Source: Paenibacillus barcinonensis
GTDB taxonomy: Bacteria > Bacillota > Bacilli > Paenibacillales > Paenibacillaceae
Length of the DNA stretch: 64,000 bases
Direction of reading: 5' to 3'
Assembly: GCF_003217495.1 (NCBI RefSeq)
Contig: NZ_QJSW01000019.1
Coordinates: forward strand, 46,010-110,009
Both the position numbers and the translations under genes were made by a program. This document shows positions 25,735 to 34,385 of the stretch, piece after piece (positions within the stretch are counted from its first letter, which is position 1; every line of letters begins with the position of its first letter). The notes under the pieces were generated by a model. That model was not told where the DNA came from, made no database searches, and worked only from the letters and a program-made list of their open reading frames with translations.

Positions 25735-25824
25735 GCTGGCTGGGGCGTGGTTTTGCGCCACAGCTCCTGCATTAGATAAGCAGAGACTCGGCAAAGTGAG
25801 CGTTCTGCAATACAGATGGCGCAG

Positions 25825-25860
25825 AGCCGCCCTTCGGAATTTATCGGAGGGTGGCTTTTG
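25825..25860 (+). terminator. Probable terminator after tcyP
   Basis: AGCCGCCCTTCG pairs over twelve positions with CGGAGGGTGGCT, followed by a short TTTT. About 90 bases after the tcyP stop. Confidence 0.55.
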
Positions 25861-25975
25861 CGCATGTCATTACGCCAGAGGTGCGGAGGGGCGCACGGGG
25901 GCGGAAGTCTTATTTTCCAATAGACAAGGGGGGAGGAGATGTGATAGAGTATTCATGTTTTGGCCCTGGGCCAAG

Positions 25976-26016
25976 CCGCGGTTCGTAACCATCCCGCGTA
26001 ATCAAAACTAGGAAGG
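25976..26016 (+). ncRNA. preQ1 class I riboswitch
   Basis: Five-pair stem CGCGG (25977-25981) with CCGCG (25994-25998) encloses a 12-base loop UUCGUAACCAUC, the same size and start as the Bacillus aptamer, then an A-rich tail UAAUCAAAACUAGG forming the pseudoknot. The tail runs directly into AGGAAGG, the ribosome site of the next gene, which encodes a queuosine precursor transporter. Binding of preQ1 should hide that site, so control is most likely translational. Confidence 0.9.
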
Positions 26017-26030
26017 CAGTGTATGTATTC

Positions 26031-26714
26031 ATGTTTAATTTAGGATGGGGAGCGGTATTCGTTCTCGTGACGTATGGCTTTTTCCTCTTGTGTTACCGCT
26101 TGTTTGGCAAAAAGGGTCTGTATGCCTGGATCGGCGTGGCAACGGTCATTGCCAACATTCAGGTAACCAAAACGATAGATATTATGGGCATTGTGCTGAC
26201 GCTGGGCAATACGATGTATGTCAGTATGTATCTGACAAGTGACCTGCTCAACGAGAAGTATGGATCGGGTGAAGCGCGGAAAGCGGTGTGGTTTGGCTTT
26301 TTCACACTGATTATGACTACGGTTCTGATGCAGATGGTGTTGGCCTTTGATCCGGCACCGACGGATTTTGCCCAGAGCTCAATGAAAACGTTGTTTGGTT
26401 TGCTGCCTCGGTTGGCACTCGGAAGTCTCTCTGCTTATTTTATCAGTCAATTTCTGGATGTGCGGTTGTTCAGCTGGCTGCGCAAGGTTGCTCCGGGACG
26501 TAATCAGCTATGGATTCGCACGAACGGCAGCTCGATTATTAGTTCTTTTGTGGACACGCTGGTTTTCTGCACGATTGCGTTTGCATTCATCTATCCATGG
26601 GACGTATGGCTGGAGATTTTCCTGACCACGTATCTGATCAAGTTTGTGCTGACTGCGGTGGGAACGCCGTTCCTTTATGCTGCACGCAGCTTTAAGTTCA
26701 AAGATGAGGCTTAA
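26031..26714 (+). CDS. Queuosine precursor transporter (YhhQ/VUT family)
   Basis: A 227-residue membrane protein with six hydrophobic segments; VIANIQVTKTIDIMG, YLTSDLLNEKYGSGEARKAVW and RTNGSSIISSFVDTLVFCTIAF are family signatures. YhhQ-type proteins import preQ0/preQ1 or queuine-related bases for tRNA modification. The preQ1 riboswitch immediately upstream strongly supports this. The start is unclear: ATG 26031 is 14 bases from AGGAAGG, while an in-frame GTG at 26019 is very close to it. Confidence 0.92.
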   Translation: MFNLGWGAVFVLVTYGFFLLCYRLFGKKGLYAWIGVATVIANIQVTKTIDIMGIVLTLGNTMYVSMYLTSDLLNEKYGSGEARKAVWFGFFTLIMTTVLMQMVLAFDPAPTDFAQSSMKTLFGLLPRLALGSLSAYFISQFLDVRLFSWLRKVAPGRNQLWIRTNGSSIISSFVDTLVFCTIAFAFIYPWDVWLEIFLTTYLIKFVLTAVGTPFLYAARSFKFKDEA

Positions 26715-26741
26715 TTAATATTTTAATGAGCATCATGCAGG

Positions 26742-26790
26742 ATTCCCCTCTGCGCAGCCCTTTGCAATTGGACTGTGCAGAGGGATTTTT
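26742..26790 (+). terminator. Terminator after the queuosine precursor transporter gene
   Basis: A long stem, CCCTCTGC(G)CAG with CTG(T)GCAGAGGG, followed by ATTTTTG, about 30 bases after the stop codon. Confidence 0.85.
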
Positions 26791-26937
26791 GAATTAGATC
26801 GCATTATTCATCGAAACAAGAAATAATCCTTTTTACATTTTTATGGAAAAGTTATAATATAAACAACCCGTCGTTAAGAGCGAGCTTGCAGCATAAGTGG
26901 GCAATGACTTCATACCAAGGGCAAAGGGGAATTGGAC

Positions 26938-27291
26938 ATGTACTCGACACTGCGTTATACACTGGAAAGCGATGGCACGACTTACGAGAATGATGGTATT
27001 AATGCCTCGTTATTGGTGGAGTTAATTACCAACCTGGAATTGCAGGAATATGTGGTGCTTGAGCCTTCGGAGCTCGTGGAGGGAAGTATGTATATGCAGG
27101 CTGCTGCGCTTGGGGAACCCGGGCAAATGGTGGCAGAGATTCGATTGCAGGAAGGTGAGCACGGTTTCCGGCATTACAGCTATACTACAGCAGATACAAC
27201 GATGGTCATTCAATGGTTTCTGGATTACTGGGGGAAGCAGCAGCTGCCACAGCTGGAGTCCTGGAAGGATATTACGCTGGAATTGAGTTAA
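26938..27291 (+). CDS. Hypothetical small acidic protein
   Basis: A 117-residue protein I do not recognise. It is acidic, without signal peptide or membrane segment, and ends in WFLDYWGKQQLPQLESWKDITLEL. The ATG at 26938 has AAGGGGA seven bases upstream, better than a TTG two codons earlier. It stands alone between two terminators, so it has its own transcript. The good ribosome site and full-length open frame support a real gene. Function unknown. Confidence 0.7.
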   Translation: MYSTLRYTLESDGTTYENDGINASLLVELITNLELQEYVVLEPSELVEGSMYMQAAALGEPGQMVAEIRLQEGEHGFRHYSYTTADTTMVIQWFLDYWGKQQLPQLESWKDITLELS

Positions 27292-27332
27292 TTATAAGCA
27301 GTTTCATTGTAATTGAGGAAATTAAAATCATT

Positions 27333-27374
27333 AAAAATCCCGCAAACCATGCTGTCATGGAATGCGGGATTTTG
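27333..27374. terminator. Bidirectional terminator between the small acidic protein and the M24 peptidase
   Basis: AAAATCCCGCA pairs with TGCGGGATTTT around a loop with an internal CCATG/CATGG stem; A-run and T-run on opposite sides allow use on both strands by the convergent genes. Confidence 0.85.
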
Positions 27375-27429
27375 TTTAGTGTATGTGTCTGTGGCCTGTT
27401 TTGTATCCGTATCTGTATCTGTATATAGA

Positions 27430-28518
27430 CTAGTCCGTCAGGATTTGAAGTTCTTTCGGATACGTCGTCAGCACCTCTACACCTGTCTCGGTTACGAGCA
27501 CATCATCCTCAATGCGCACGCCACCTGCCGCCGTGTAGATCCCCGGCTCAATGGTAAAGACCGTTCCAGCCTGAAGCAGGTCCATATTCTCGCCATGAAG
27601 GGACGGATATTCGTGCACATCAATGCCGAGTCCATGTCCAACACGGTGCATAAAGCGCTCGCCATAGCCTGCATCAATCGTCACCTGACGGGCAGCATGG
27701 TCTACCGAAGCACAGGCAATGCCCGGTTTAACCACCTGAATAGCGGCTTCGTTGGCAGCGAGTACCGTGTTATAGATGGTGCGCAGTTCCGGCGAGATGT
27801 CTCCAAATGCAAAAGTTCGCGTAATATCGGATGCATATCCCCCGGCGTACACGCCCATATCAAACATCAGCAGATCCCCGTGTTGCAGTTCACGATCTCC
27901 AGGCGTACCATGCGGCAGGCCGGTTTTGGGCCCGGTCAGGACCATGGTGTCGAAGGAAGGGCCATCCGCTCCCAGCTTTTTCATCTGATACTCCATCTCG
28001 GCAACCAGTTCGATCTCCGTCACACCTGCACGTACATGGGTAAGACCTTGGCGCAGCGTTTCTTCAATAAGATAGATGGCGTGGCGAATGCGAGCGACTT
28101 CATCCGGTGTTTTGTTGACACGCAGCGCGCGCAGCAAAGGACCGACATCTTCAAAGCTTGAACCCCCCAGTGCGGAGGTCAATTGCTCATAGCGGGAGAT
28201 GGTGACGTATTCTTTTTCCAGACCAACCCGGCCCAGGCGTCCCTGATATCGGTCAAACAAAGCATAAGGATTGTCAGTGTCCGAATGCGTTGCAATGTTG
28301 GATACGGAGGAAGCGGCTGCCGCAGCATCGGCGTCCAGTGCGGGTACAATCAGCAGAGGGTCTTCACCACGCGCCAGCATCAGGCCCATGAAGCGTTCAT
28401 GCGGATTGCTGGCATACCCGGTGAGGTAATAAATATGTTTGGGATCAGTAATGAGCATAGCGTCTAGTCCTTGCCGGGACAGATCGGCATCGAGTCTTGA
28501 TAAAGGAGTTTGATTCAT
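27430..28518 (-). CDS. M24 family metallopeptidase (Xaa-Pro dipeptidase-like)
   Basis: A 362-residue cytoplasmic enzyme with an N-terminal creatinase-like domain and a C-terminal pita-bread domain. Metal ligands are visible: Asp in FDMGVYAGGYASDITRTFAFG (two Asp), His in HRVGHGLGIDVHEYP, and Glu in FTIEPGIY and RIEDDVLVT. It is expected to cleave X-Pro dipeptides or peptides with two divalent metals. The ATG at 28518 follows AAAGGTGG by 12 bases; an upstream in-frame ATG includes that site in its codons, so I do not use it. Confidence 0.92.
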   Translation of the reverse strand: MNQTPLSRLDADLSRQGLDAMLITDPKHIYYLTGYASNPHERFMGLMLARGEDPLLIVPALDADAAAAASSVSNIATHSDTDNPYALFDRYQGRLGRVGLEKEYVTISRYEQLTSALGGSSFEDVGPLLRALRVNKTPDEVARIRHAIYLIEETLRQGLTHVRAGVTEIELVAEMEYQMKKLGADGPSFDTMVLTGPKTGLPHGTPGDRELQHGDLLMFDMGVYAGGYASDITRTFAFGDISPELRTIYNTVLAANEAAIQVVKPGIACASVDHAARQVTIDAGYGERFMHRVGHGLGIDVHEYPSLHGENMDLLQAGTVFTIEPGIYTAAGGVRIEDDVLVTETGVEVLTTYPKELQILTD

Positions 28519-28701
28519 AATGGGATGTATCCACCTTTCCATATGTGCTGCATAGGTTCAAATTTGTTGTACTGTTTCTATTATAGAAGATGTTCATAGA
28601 ATTCCCAATCACAAGTCCGTCAGAATGTGCATGCAATTTGAAAGAAATGGCTGCATAGGTGAGCATCGGAATGCGAGTTGTTATCGTTTAAGCGGGGAGT
28701 G

Positions 28702-29279
28702 AGGACCAGAACAGCCTTGGTGGAAAAGTACTGCGTATTGGTCTCGATGGCTCGATCCCTTCAGATAACCCTTGGCCGAATTCCCCTGTATACAGTATGG
28801 GCCATCGGAACGCTCAAGGGCTGGCATGCAACCCGGATAACGGGGATCTCTATGCCACCGAGCACGGTCAACGCAATCATGACGAGATTAATCGGATTGC
28901 TGCCGGGGAGGACAGAATTACGGCTGGCCCGAGGTGGAGGGCGATGACGATGGTAGTGGCGCCTATCAGGCCCCGCTTGCGCATAGTGGCAATGAAACAT
29001 GGGCCCCCTCGGGCGTAGCATATATTACGGAAGGCCCGTGGGCCGGGTCGTTAGTAGCCGCCAACCTGAGAGGGGAGCAGCTGCTGCGGGTGGTATTGTC
29101 CGAAGACGGTACAAAGGTCGAGCAGGTGGTTCCTTTTTTAAAAGGGGAGTGGGGATGTATCCGCAATGTGAGTGCCGGTTGAAGATGGCAAGCTGTACGT
29201 ACTCACGAACAACCGCGATGGGGGCGGCTCACCGGGTGACGGGGACGATTAATTAATCGTGCTTACTCCAGAAGCGTGA
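28702..29279 (+). pseudogene. Remnant of a PQQ-type (glucose/sorbosone) sugar dehydrogenase
   Basis: Pieces in different frames give the C-terminal half of this family: SLGGKVLRIGLDGSIPSDNP, GHRNAQGLACNPDNG, LYATEHGQRNHDEINRI, then after a frameshift near 28918 NYGWPEVEGDDDGSG and WAPSGVAYITEGPWAGSLV, then after a further frameshift near 29170 VEDGKLYVLTNNRDGG and, past an in-frame stop, LIVLTPEA. The N-terminal half is missing and no start codon is present. The intact protein would be a secreted beta-propeller soluble dehydrogenase. Lesions: truncation, two frameshifts and at least one stop. Confidence 0.85.
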
Positions 29280-29373
29280 GGGGAGATAGACAGCCTATTA
29301 GCACCGCATGAAGGACATGAGGGTATTCCCTGGAATCGTCAGAGCCATCAGGGCAGAGTGAGCTACAAGGCAT
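29280..29373. other. Intergenic sequence after the dehydrogenase remnant
   Basis: No gene or signal seen; the palindromic repeat at 29374-29566 and a minus-strand terminator at 29608-29664 fill the rest of the gap up to the MBL gene. Confidence 0.4.
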
Positions 29374-29566
29374 GCTAACGATCAAAGGGAAGCCTGTTTC
29401 CGTTTTTTTCGGGCATTTGAAAGTGAACGATCCCCAGAAACGCGATGTTGGTGAAAAAGTGCATTAACAGGAGATTTCAGAGGCCATTCGAGCAAATAAG
29501 CTTTCTGGTGATTGTTCGAACATGAAAGGGGGAGAATTCGGTGGAATAAGGCTTCTGGGGATCGTT
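29374..29566. repeat. Nested palindromic intergenic repeat, family 1 copy B
   Basis: GCTAACGATC (29374-29383) starts the left outer arm; the right outer arm GGAATAAGGCTTCTGGGGATCGTT ends near 29566. Inner arms are GTGAACGATCCCCAGAAA (about 29423) and AAATAAGCTTTCTGGTGAT (about 29494). Same organisation as copy A at 2441-2636, with diverged spacers. Confidence 0.7.
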
Positions 29567-29607
29567 AAAAATCTGCAAGCATGAGAGGAGCACATACGCT
29601 CGTTGCA

Positions 29608-29664
29608 TACACAAAAAAAAGCAGCTAGCCCCGCCAGTCTTCTGACGTGGGAGAGCTGCTGGAT
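29608..29664 (-). terminator. Terminator of the MBL hydrolase gene
   Basis: A GC-rich imperfect stem with outer GCAGCT/AGCTGC arms, and an eight-base T-run on the minus strand (AAAAAAAA on the plus strand). It is about 100 bases after the MBL stop. Confidence 0.65.
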
Positions 29665-29761
29665 GGATGATCATAGCTAGTGATTGAGGCTAAGTGCTGT
29701 GATTACTGCGCCCAAGCAATTACAACGCTCAGCAATCACCCTGCCCAAGCCGTTATCATGC

Positions 29762-30499
29762 TCAGGCTTCCTCGGGATTGTCGGCAAGCTCGGCGATCCG
29801 CTGCTCAGGCTCCTTCGTATATTCTCCCCCGTGGTAGCAGAGGACTTTATCCAGCTTCAAGCCGGTGAGCTTCTTCAGACTGCGCAGTGCTTCAGGCATG
29901 TCCGGTGTTGCCGGAGGTGCCGGGCCGACTAGCTCGTCGTCAACGACACGAAGCTCATCAGCAGCAAGCAGGAACTGTTGCTCGCCAAAATATAAACACA
30001 GGTGACCTGGCGTATGCCCCGGTGTATGAATGACCTGTGTCCCGCCTTGGAGCGGGAGGATATCCCCGTCTGCGAGTGTTCTGCTGATGTTAATCTCAGG
30101 CAGCTGCATCAGCAGCTGATCAGCAAGTGCCAGGATCGGGGCGGGCAGCATGGCACGACGCTCCGGCGTGAATTTGATTAGAGGCTGTGCACCTGTGAGA
30201 TAAGGGATCTCATCTGCATGAGCCCATACTTCCAGACCCGGAATGGCGTCCAGCAGTGCACCCAGATTACCGATATGGTCAATATCCTGATGGGTAACGA
30301 TCACTCGTTTGATGTCGGAGAGAGAAACATTCATTCCTTCAAGTGTGGACTCAAGCTCGGCGAATTGGCCAATCATGCCTGTGTCAACGAGGGTGTACCC
30401 GTCTTCGTCTCGAAGCAGGACGGGATGGATCGGGCTCTTGCCTGTTGGTGTTGGAATATGCAACGGTAACACGGTAATGGATGGGTTCGTTGGGTTCAT
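29762..30499 (-). CDS. MBL-fold metallo-hydrolase
   Basis: A 245-residue metallo-beta-lactamase fold protein. The metal motif THQDIDHIG is at residues 69-77, with further ligands in HTPGHTPGHLCLYF, AADELRV and CYHGGEY. Such proteins hydrolyse esters, thioesters or phosphodiesters; this one is a general YflN/glyoxalase-II-like type without a clear substrate. The start is unusual: the strong AAGGAGGTG lies about 26 bases before the ATG and the two are separated by a perfect TCCGGA hairpin. Confidence 0.88.
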   Translation of the reverse strand: MNPTNPSITVLPLHIPTPTGKSPIHPVLLRDEDGYTLVDTGMIGQFAELESTLEGMNVSLSDIKRVIVTHQDIDHIGNLGALLDAIPGLEVWAHADEIPYLTGAQPLIKFTPERRAMLPAPILALADQLLMQLPEINISRTLADGDILPLQGGTQVIHTPGHTPGHLCLYFGEQQFLLAADELRVVDDELVGPAPPATPDMPEALRSLKKLTGLKLDKVLCYHGGEYTKEPEQRIAELADNPEEA

Positions 30500-30505
30500 A
30501 AATTT

Positions 30506-30533
30506 TCCGGAACTGAATCCGGAGCACCTCCTT
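30506..30533 (-). promoter_or_regulatory. Remote ribosome site plus hairpin before the MBL start
   Basis: On the minus strand AAGGAGGTG (30533-30525) is followed by TCCGGA-TTCAGT-TCCGGA (30523-30506) and then AAAATTT-ATG. No alternative start codon is in frame near the ribosome site. Folding the hairpin would bring the site to a normal distance from the ATG. Confidence 0.55.
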
Positions 30534-30564
30534 GAATAGATCTTGTTGTATTCACATCTAAACC

Positions 30565-31122
30565 TTAGACTTCGTTCACTTGCGCCAAGTCTGCATATTT
30601 CAGATGTTTTCTGTATTTTTTCACCGTCTGCAATATTGCTTCGAACGTCTCTTCCTCATTGCTTCCGTCTTTGACGACAGCTACGAACGAGAAGTTTTCG
30701 TGAATCAGCCGGTTCCTGGTTTGGAATGCCTGATGAAGCGCAGGACTGCAGGACTCTTTGCCCGGCTTTAGAACAATATGCTGTTTGCCAAGCTCGGCCT
30801 CAAGCATTTCCATGTTAGAGCGTGCCCGGTAGGCAGGATTTTTCATGAGCTGGGTCGAATTAAACTTCTTCTGATACGTACGTTTGTAGAGCTGAAGCAG
30901 CATCTGCTCCATAATCGAACATAACTCCACGGTTAGTGAAGCATATCTCCTGTTTTTGTGTTTGCGGACAAGCTCGTGCGTTTGTTCTTCATCCAGCCAT
31001 TCATATGGTTCATATATAGCGGGATCGACATGGTTTCGAATATCGTGATATTCCTGTTCGAGCAGATGAATCTCAAGCTTGGCGAGTTTCTTCACGTGTT
31101 TGAATTCCTCTTGGGTCAGCAT
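30565..31122 (-). CDS. HEPN-like hypothetical protein
   Basis: A 185-residue mostly helical, charged protein. Residues 136-141 read RNRLIH, fitting the R-x4-H active motif of HEPN ribonucleases, and the preceding helices (SLTVELCSIMEQMLLQLYKR; AFQTRNRLIHENF) have the HEPN spacing. GGGAGGAC lies about eight bases before the ATG. It may form a small operon with the MBL gene downstream. No nucleotidyltransferase or antitoxin gene adjoins it. HEPN assignment is by motif only; it could be a non-catalytic relative. Confidence 0.7.
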   Translation of the reverse strand: MLTQEEFKHVKKLAKLEIHLLEQEYHDIRNHVDPAIYEPYEWLDEEQTHELVRKHKNRRYASLTVELCSIMEQMLLQLYKRTYQKKFNSTQLMKNPAYRARSNMEMLEAELGKQHIVLKPGKESCSPALHQAFQTRNRLIHENFSFVAVVKDGSNEEETFEAILQTVKKYRKHLKYADLAQVNEV

Positions 31123-31369
31123 ACAACTTGTCCTCCCATGAATACCGAGATGTGAATGGATAACGATCTGATGAAACGGATGTTACACAAAAAGATTACC
31201 TTCACTATGCTCATTAAAGGATCGCCGTAACTTCAGTACATGGAGTGATCTCTACGAGGATAGCTGTTAAAGGATCGTTTTATTATCTCATATTCTGGAA
31301 CAAAATACCGCACTCGCTTTCGGATCACAAATAATTCACGGAGCCTCCGGTTCAGAAGGGAAGGAAATT

Positions 31370-32233
31370 ATGTCCATTCAGACAGCAATTGTTACAGGAG
31401 CCAACTCAGGTATGGGCTTGGCAACCACCATTGAGCTTGCAAAGCAAGGGTATCAAGTCATTATGGCCTGTCGTAGCGAAAAGAGAGGACAGGAGGCGCT
31501 TCATCGGGCTTTGCACCAGTCCGGCTCTTCCCGGATTGAGCTGATGCTCTGCGATCTCGGTTCACTGGACAGCATACGCCAGTTTGCTCGCCGCTTCCGT
31601 GAGCAGCATGACCAGCTCGATGTACTGGTGAACAATGCCGGCGTAGTGATGATTAAACGCAAGGAGACCTCGGATGGCTTCGAGCAGAGCATCGGCATTA
31701 ACCATCTGGGACACTTTTTGCTCACCTTGCTTCTGATTGAGCCATTGAAGGCTGCAAAGCAGGGGAGAATTGTAAATGTCTCTTCTGGCGCGTATAAAGT
31801 CGGAAAAATTCATTTTGATGATCCGCATTTCCACAAAGGGTATAACCCGATCAAAGGCTACGCCCAGTCCAAGCTGGCTAACGTGTATTTTACCCGCTCG
31901 CTTGCACGCAGGCTTGCGGGAACTTCCGTTACAGCCAATTGCCTGCATCCGGGCGCGGTAGGAACCAGTATCGGGGTAAACCGAAGCACCGGATTCGGCA
32001 CCCGTATCATGGCTTTTGCAAGCAAGCTTCCGTTTTTCTTGACGCCGGAGGAGGGGGCCCGGACCGCAATCTATCTGGCAACGAGTCCAGATGTCGCCGG
32101 GGTGACCGGACAGTATTTCTATCAGCAGAAGCAAGAGCAGCTGAAGCCCCATGCTCTGGATGATGCGGCTGCCGAGCAGTTATGGACGTGGAGTGAGGAG
32201 CAGGTTGGGCTACAGCCTGACGAAAGGCTGTAA
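31370..32233 (+). CDS. Short-chain dehydrogenase/reductase
   Basis: A 287-residue NAD(P)-dependent oxidoreductase. TGANSGMG cofactor loop at residues 9-16, NNAGV near 87-91, catalytic Tyr164 and Lys168 in YAQSKLANVYF. The ANSGMG loop, LARRLAGTSVTANCLHPGAVGT and overall length place it with the retinol dehydrogenase/WW-oxidoreductase-like SDRs. Substrate unknown. A GGAAGGAAATT sequence precedes the ATG. It converges with thrS; I see no clear terminator between them. Confidence 0.9.
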   Translation: MSIQTAIVTGANSGMGLATTIELAKQGYQVIMACRSEKRGQEALHRALHQSGSSRIELMLCDLGSLDSIRQFARRFREQHDQLDVLVNNAGVVMIKRKETSDGFEQSIGINHLGHFLLTLLLIEPLKAAKQGRIVNVSSGAYKVGKIHFDDPHFHKGYNPIKGYAQSKLANVYFTRSLARRLAGTSVTANCLHPGAVGTSIGVNRSTGFGTRIMAFASKLPFFLTPEEGARTAIYLATSPDVAGVTGQYFYQQKQEQLKPHALDDAAAEQLWTWSEEQVGLQPDERL

Positions 32234-32365
32234 CAAGTTCATCGGGGTGTCTGATTATAAGGGCCCATCATGCTACTTGAAGCCAAGTTATGTCCCGTCA
32301 TCTCGAGTCACCCCAACCCCACGCCACGCCATGTCGTACCATGATCCGGCAAGAAGCATCCTTGC

Positions 32366-34354
32366 TTAAGCTTTGTTCTTCACGGCTTGCTGAATGATTT
32401 CGATAAAAGCATCAACACGCTGCATGCCTTGCTCTCCCTGACCGTAAGCGCGGACAGAGGCGGAGGAGGCATCTTTTTCTTGTTCCCCCAGCACCAGCGA
32501 ATAGGGCACCTTCTGCAGCTGGGCTTCGCGAATTTTGTAACCGAGCTTTTCACTGCGCAAATCAGTCTCCACGCGTATTCCGGCCGCCCGCAGCTGGTTC
32601 TGTACCCGAAGTGCATAATCTGCATAATGATCCGATACGGGAATCAGCTTCACCTGAACAGGAGCCAGCCAGAGGGGAAATGCCCCAGCATAATGCTCTG
32701 TCAGAATGCCGATGAAGCGGTCAATCGAGCCATAAATGGCTCGGTGGATGACAACCGGGCGATGCCGGAGGCTGTCTTCACCGATGTATGTCAGATCAAA
32801 TTTCTCGGGCATTTGAAAATCAAGCTGGATTGTTCCGCATTGCCAGCTGCGCTTGAGCGCATCGAGAATGTGGAAGTCAATCTTCGGTCCATAGAAGGCG
32901 CCGTCGCCCTCGTTAACCCGGTATTTCACACCACGGGCATCCAGCACGTTACGCAGTGCCTGCTCCGCCTGATCCCATAATTCTTCCGAGCCCATGGAGT
33001 CCTCGGGGCGTGTGGACAGCTCGATTTTATAATCAAATCCGAAGATGTCATACATGCGTCCAATGAGGGAGATGACCCGGTTAATCTCGTCTTCAATCTG
33101 TTCAGGCATCACATAGAGATGGGCATCGTCCTGACAGAACGTCCGCACCCGCATCATGCCATTCAGGGCACCTGAAAATTCGTGACGATGGACCTGACCA
33201 AATTCCATCATGCGAATGGGCAATTCGCGATACGAATGCAGTGTATTTTTGAAAATCAGCATATGTCCGGGGCAGTTCATCGGTTTCAACGCAAAAGTAG
33301 CATCATCCACGTCCGCAAAATACATGTTGTCCTTGTAGTGCTCCCAGTGACCCGACTGTTCCCACAGACGGTTGTTCATCATGAGCGGAGTGCGAACTTC
33401 CTGATACCCTTCCTGCAATTGCATTTCCCGTGAGAACTGCTCCAGCTCTGTGCGGACAGTCATGCCTTTGGGCAGGTAGAAGGGCATGCCGGGGGCTTCT
33501 TCCGAGAACATGATCAGCTCGAGCTCTTTGCCCAGCTTGCGGTGATCCCGCTTTTTCGCTTCCTCCAGCATATGAAGGTGATCCTCCAACCGGGCTTTAT
33601 TCGGAAAAGCAGTGCCGTAGATTCGCTGCATCATTTTGTTGTCCGAATTCCCGCGCCAGTACGCCCCGGCAACATTCAGCAGCTTGAACGCTTTGATACG
33701 TCCAGTTGAGGGAAGATGAGGGCCGCGGCACAGGTCGAAAAACTCACCTTGCTCATATATTGACAACTCAGCATCCTCCGGCAGATCGCGAATCAGTTCC
33801 AGCTTATAAGGGTCCTGAATGTCTTCAAAGCGCTGAACGGCCTGCTCGCGACTCAGCACTTTGCGGCGGATCGGAAGATTTTCCTGAATGATCTTGTGCA
33901 TTTCACGCTCAATCACATCAAGATCGCTGATGGATAGAGATTGTGGCAGATCCACATCGTAATAAAATCCTTCCTCGATAACAGGGCCAATGCCGAGCTT
34001 CACCTGGTCTGCCCCGAACAACCGCTTCAGTGCCTGTGCCAGCACATGAGCTGTGCTGTGACGATACCTGTGCACACCTTCCTCGCTGTCCAAAGTGACG
34101 ATAATCAATTCGCAGTTCTGCTCCAGTGTTTCGTTCAGATCAGCATTGCGGCCATTCACGATTCCGCCGATAGCCTGCTTGCCAAGACTTGTGCTGATGG
34201 AAGCAGCAACCTCTCCAATTGTAATGCCCGCTGCATAAGAGCGTATTGCTCCTCCTTGCAGCTGAATTTCAATCAACGCCTGAGGTATTGCAGCTTGCGG
34301 ATTACCTGAGGGTGCAGCGTTGTTTTCGAATTTCGGTTTGTTCTCTTGACTCAT
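32366..34354 (-). CDS. thrS: Threonyl-tRNA synthetase
   Basis: A 662-residue class II synthetase: N-terminal TGS domain (IEIQLQGGAIRSYAAGITIGEVA), editing domain (RYRHSTAHVLAQAL; the HxxxH motif), catalytic core (RTPLMMNNRLWEQSGHWEHY, FALKPMNCPGHM) and C-terminal anticodon domain (ALRVQNQLRAAGIRVETD). ATG 34354 has GGAGAG eight bases upstream, so the upstream in-frame Met is not used. A T-box leader precedes it, so expression should rise when threonyl-tRNA is uncharged. Bacillus has two paralogues (thrS and thrZ); which one this is cannot be told. Confidence 0.96.
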   Translation of the reverse strand: MSQENKPKFENNAAPSGNPQAAIPQALIEIQLQGGAIRSYAAGITIGEVAASISTSLGKQAIGGIVNGRNADLNETLEQNCELIIVTLDSEEGVHRYRHSTAHVLAQALKRLFGADQVKLGIGPVIEEGFYYDVDLPQSLSISDLDVIEREMHKIIQENLPIRRKVLSREQAVQRFEDIQDPYKLELIRDLPEDAELSIYEQGEFFDLCRGPHLPSTGRIKAFKLLNVAGAYWRGNSDNKMMQRIYGTAFPNKARLEDHLHMLEEAKKRDHRKLGKELELIMFSEEAPGMPFYLPKGMTVRTELEQFSREMQLQEGYQEVRTPLMMNNRLWEQSGHWEHYKDNMYFADVDDATFALKPMNCPGHMLIFKNTLHSYRELPIRMMEFGQVHRHEFSGALNGMMRVRTFCQDDAHLYVMPEQIEDEINRVISLIGRMYDIFGFDYKIELSTRPEDSMGSEELWDQAEQALRNVLDARGVKYRVNEGDGAFYGPKIDFHILDALKRSWQCGTIQLDFQMPEKFDLTYIGEDSLRHRPVVIHRAIYGSIDRFIGILTEHYAGAFPLWLAPVQVKLIPVSDHYADYALRVQNQLRAAGIRVETDLRSEKLGYKIREAQLQKVPYSLVLGEQEKDASSASVRAYGQGEQGMQRVDAFIEIIQQAVKNKA

Positions 34355-34385
34355 GTGAACCACTCTCCAATATGTGTGATGGAAG

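Noticed and set aside
31123..31369. A further copy of the family 1 repeat
   Set aside because: Single words such as TAACGATCTG and GGATCGTTTT occur, but the arms are not arranged as inverted pairs.
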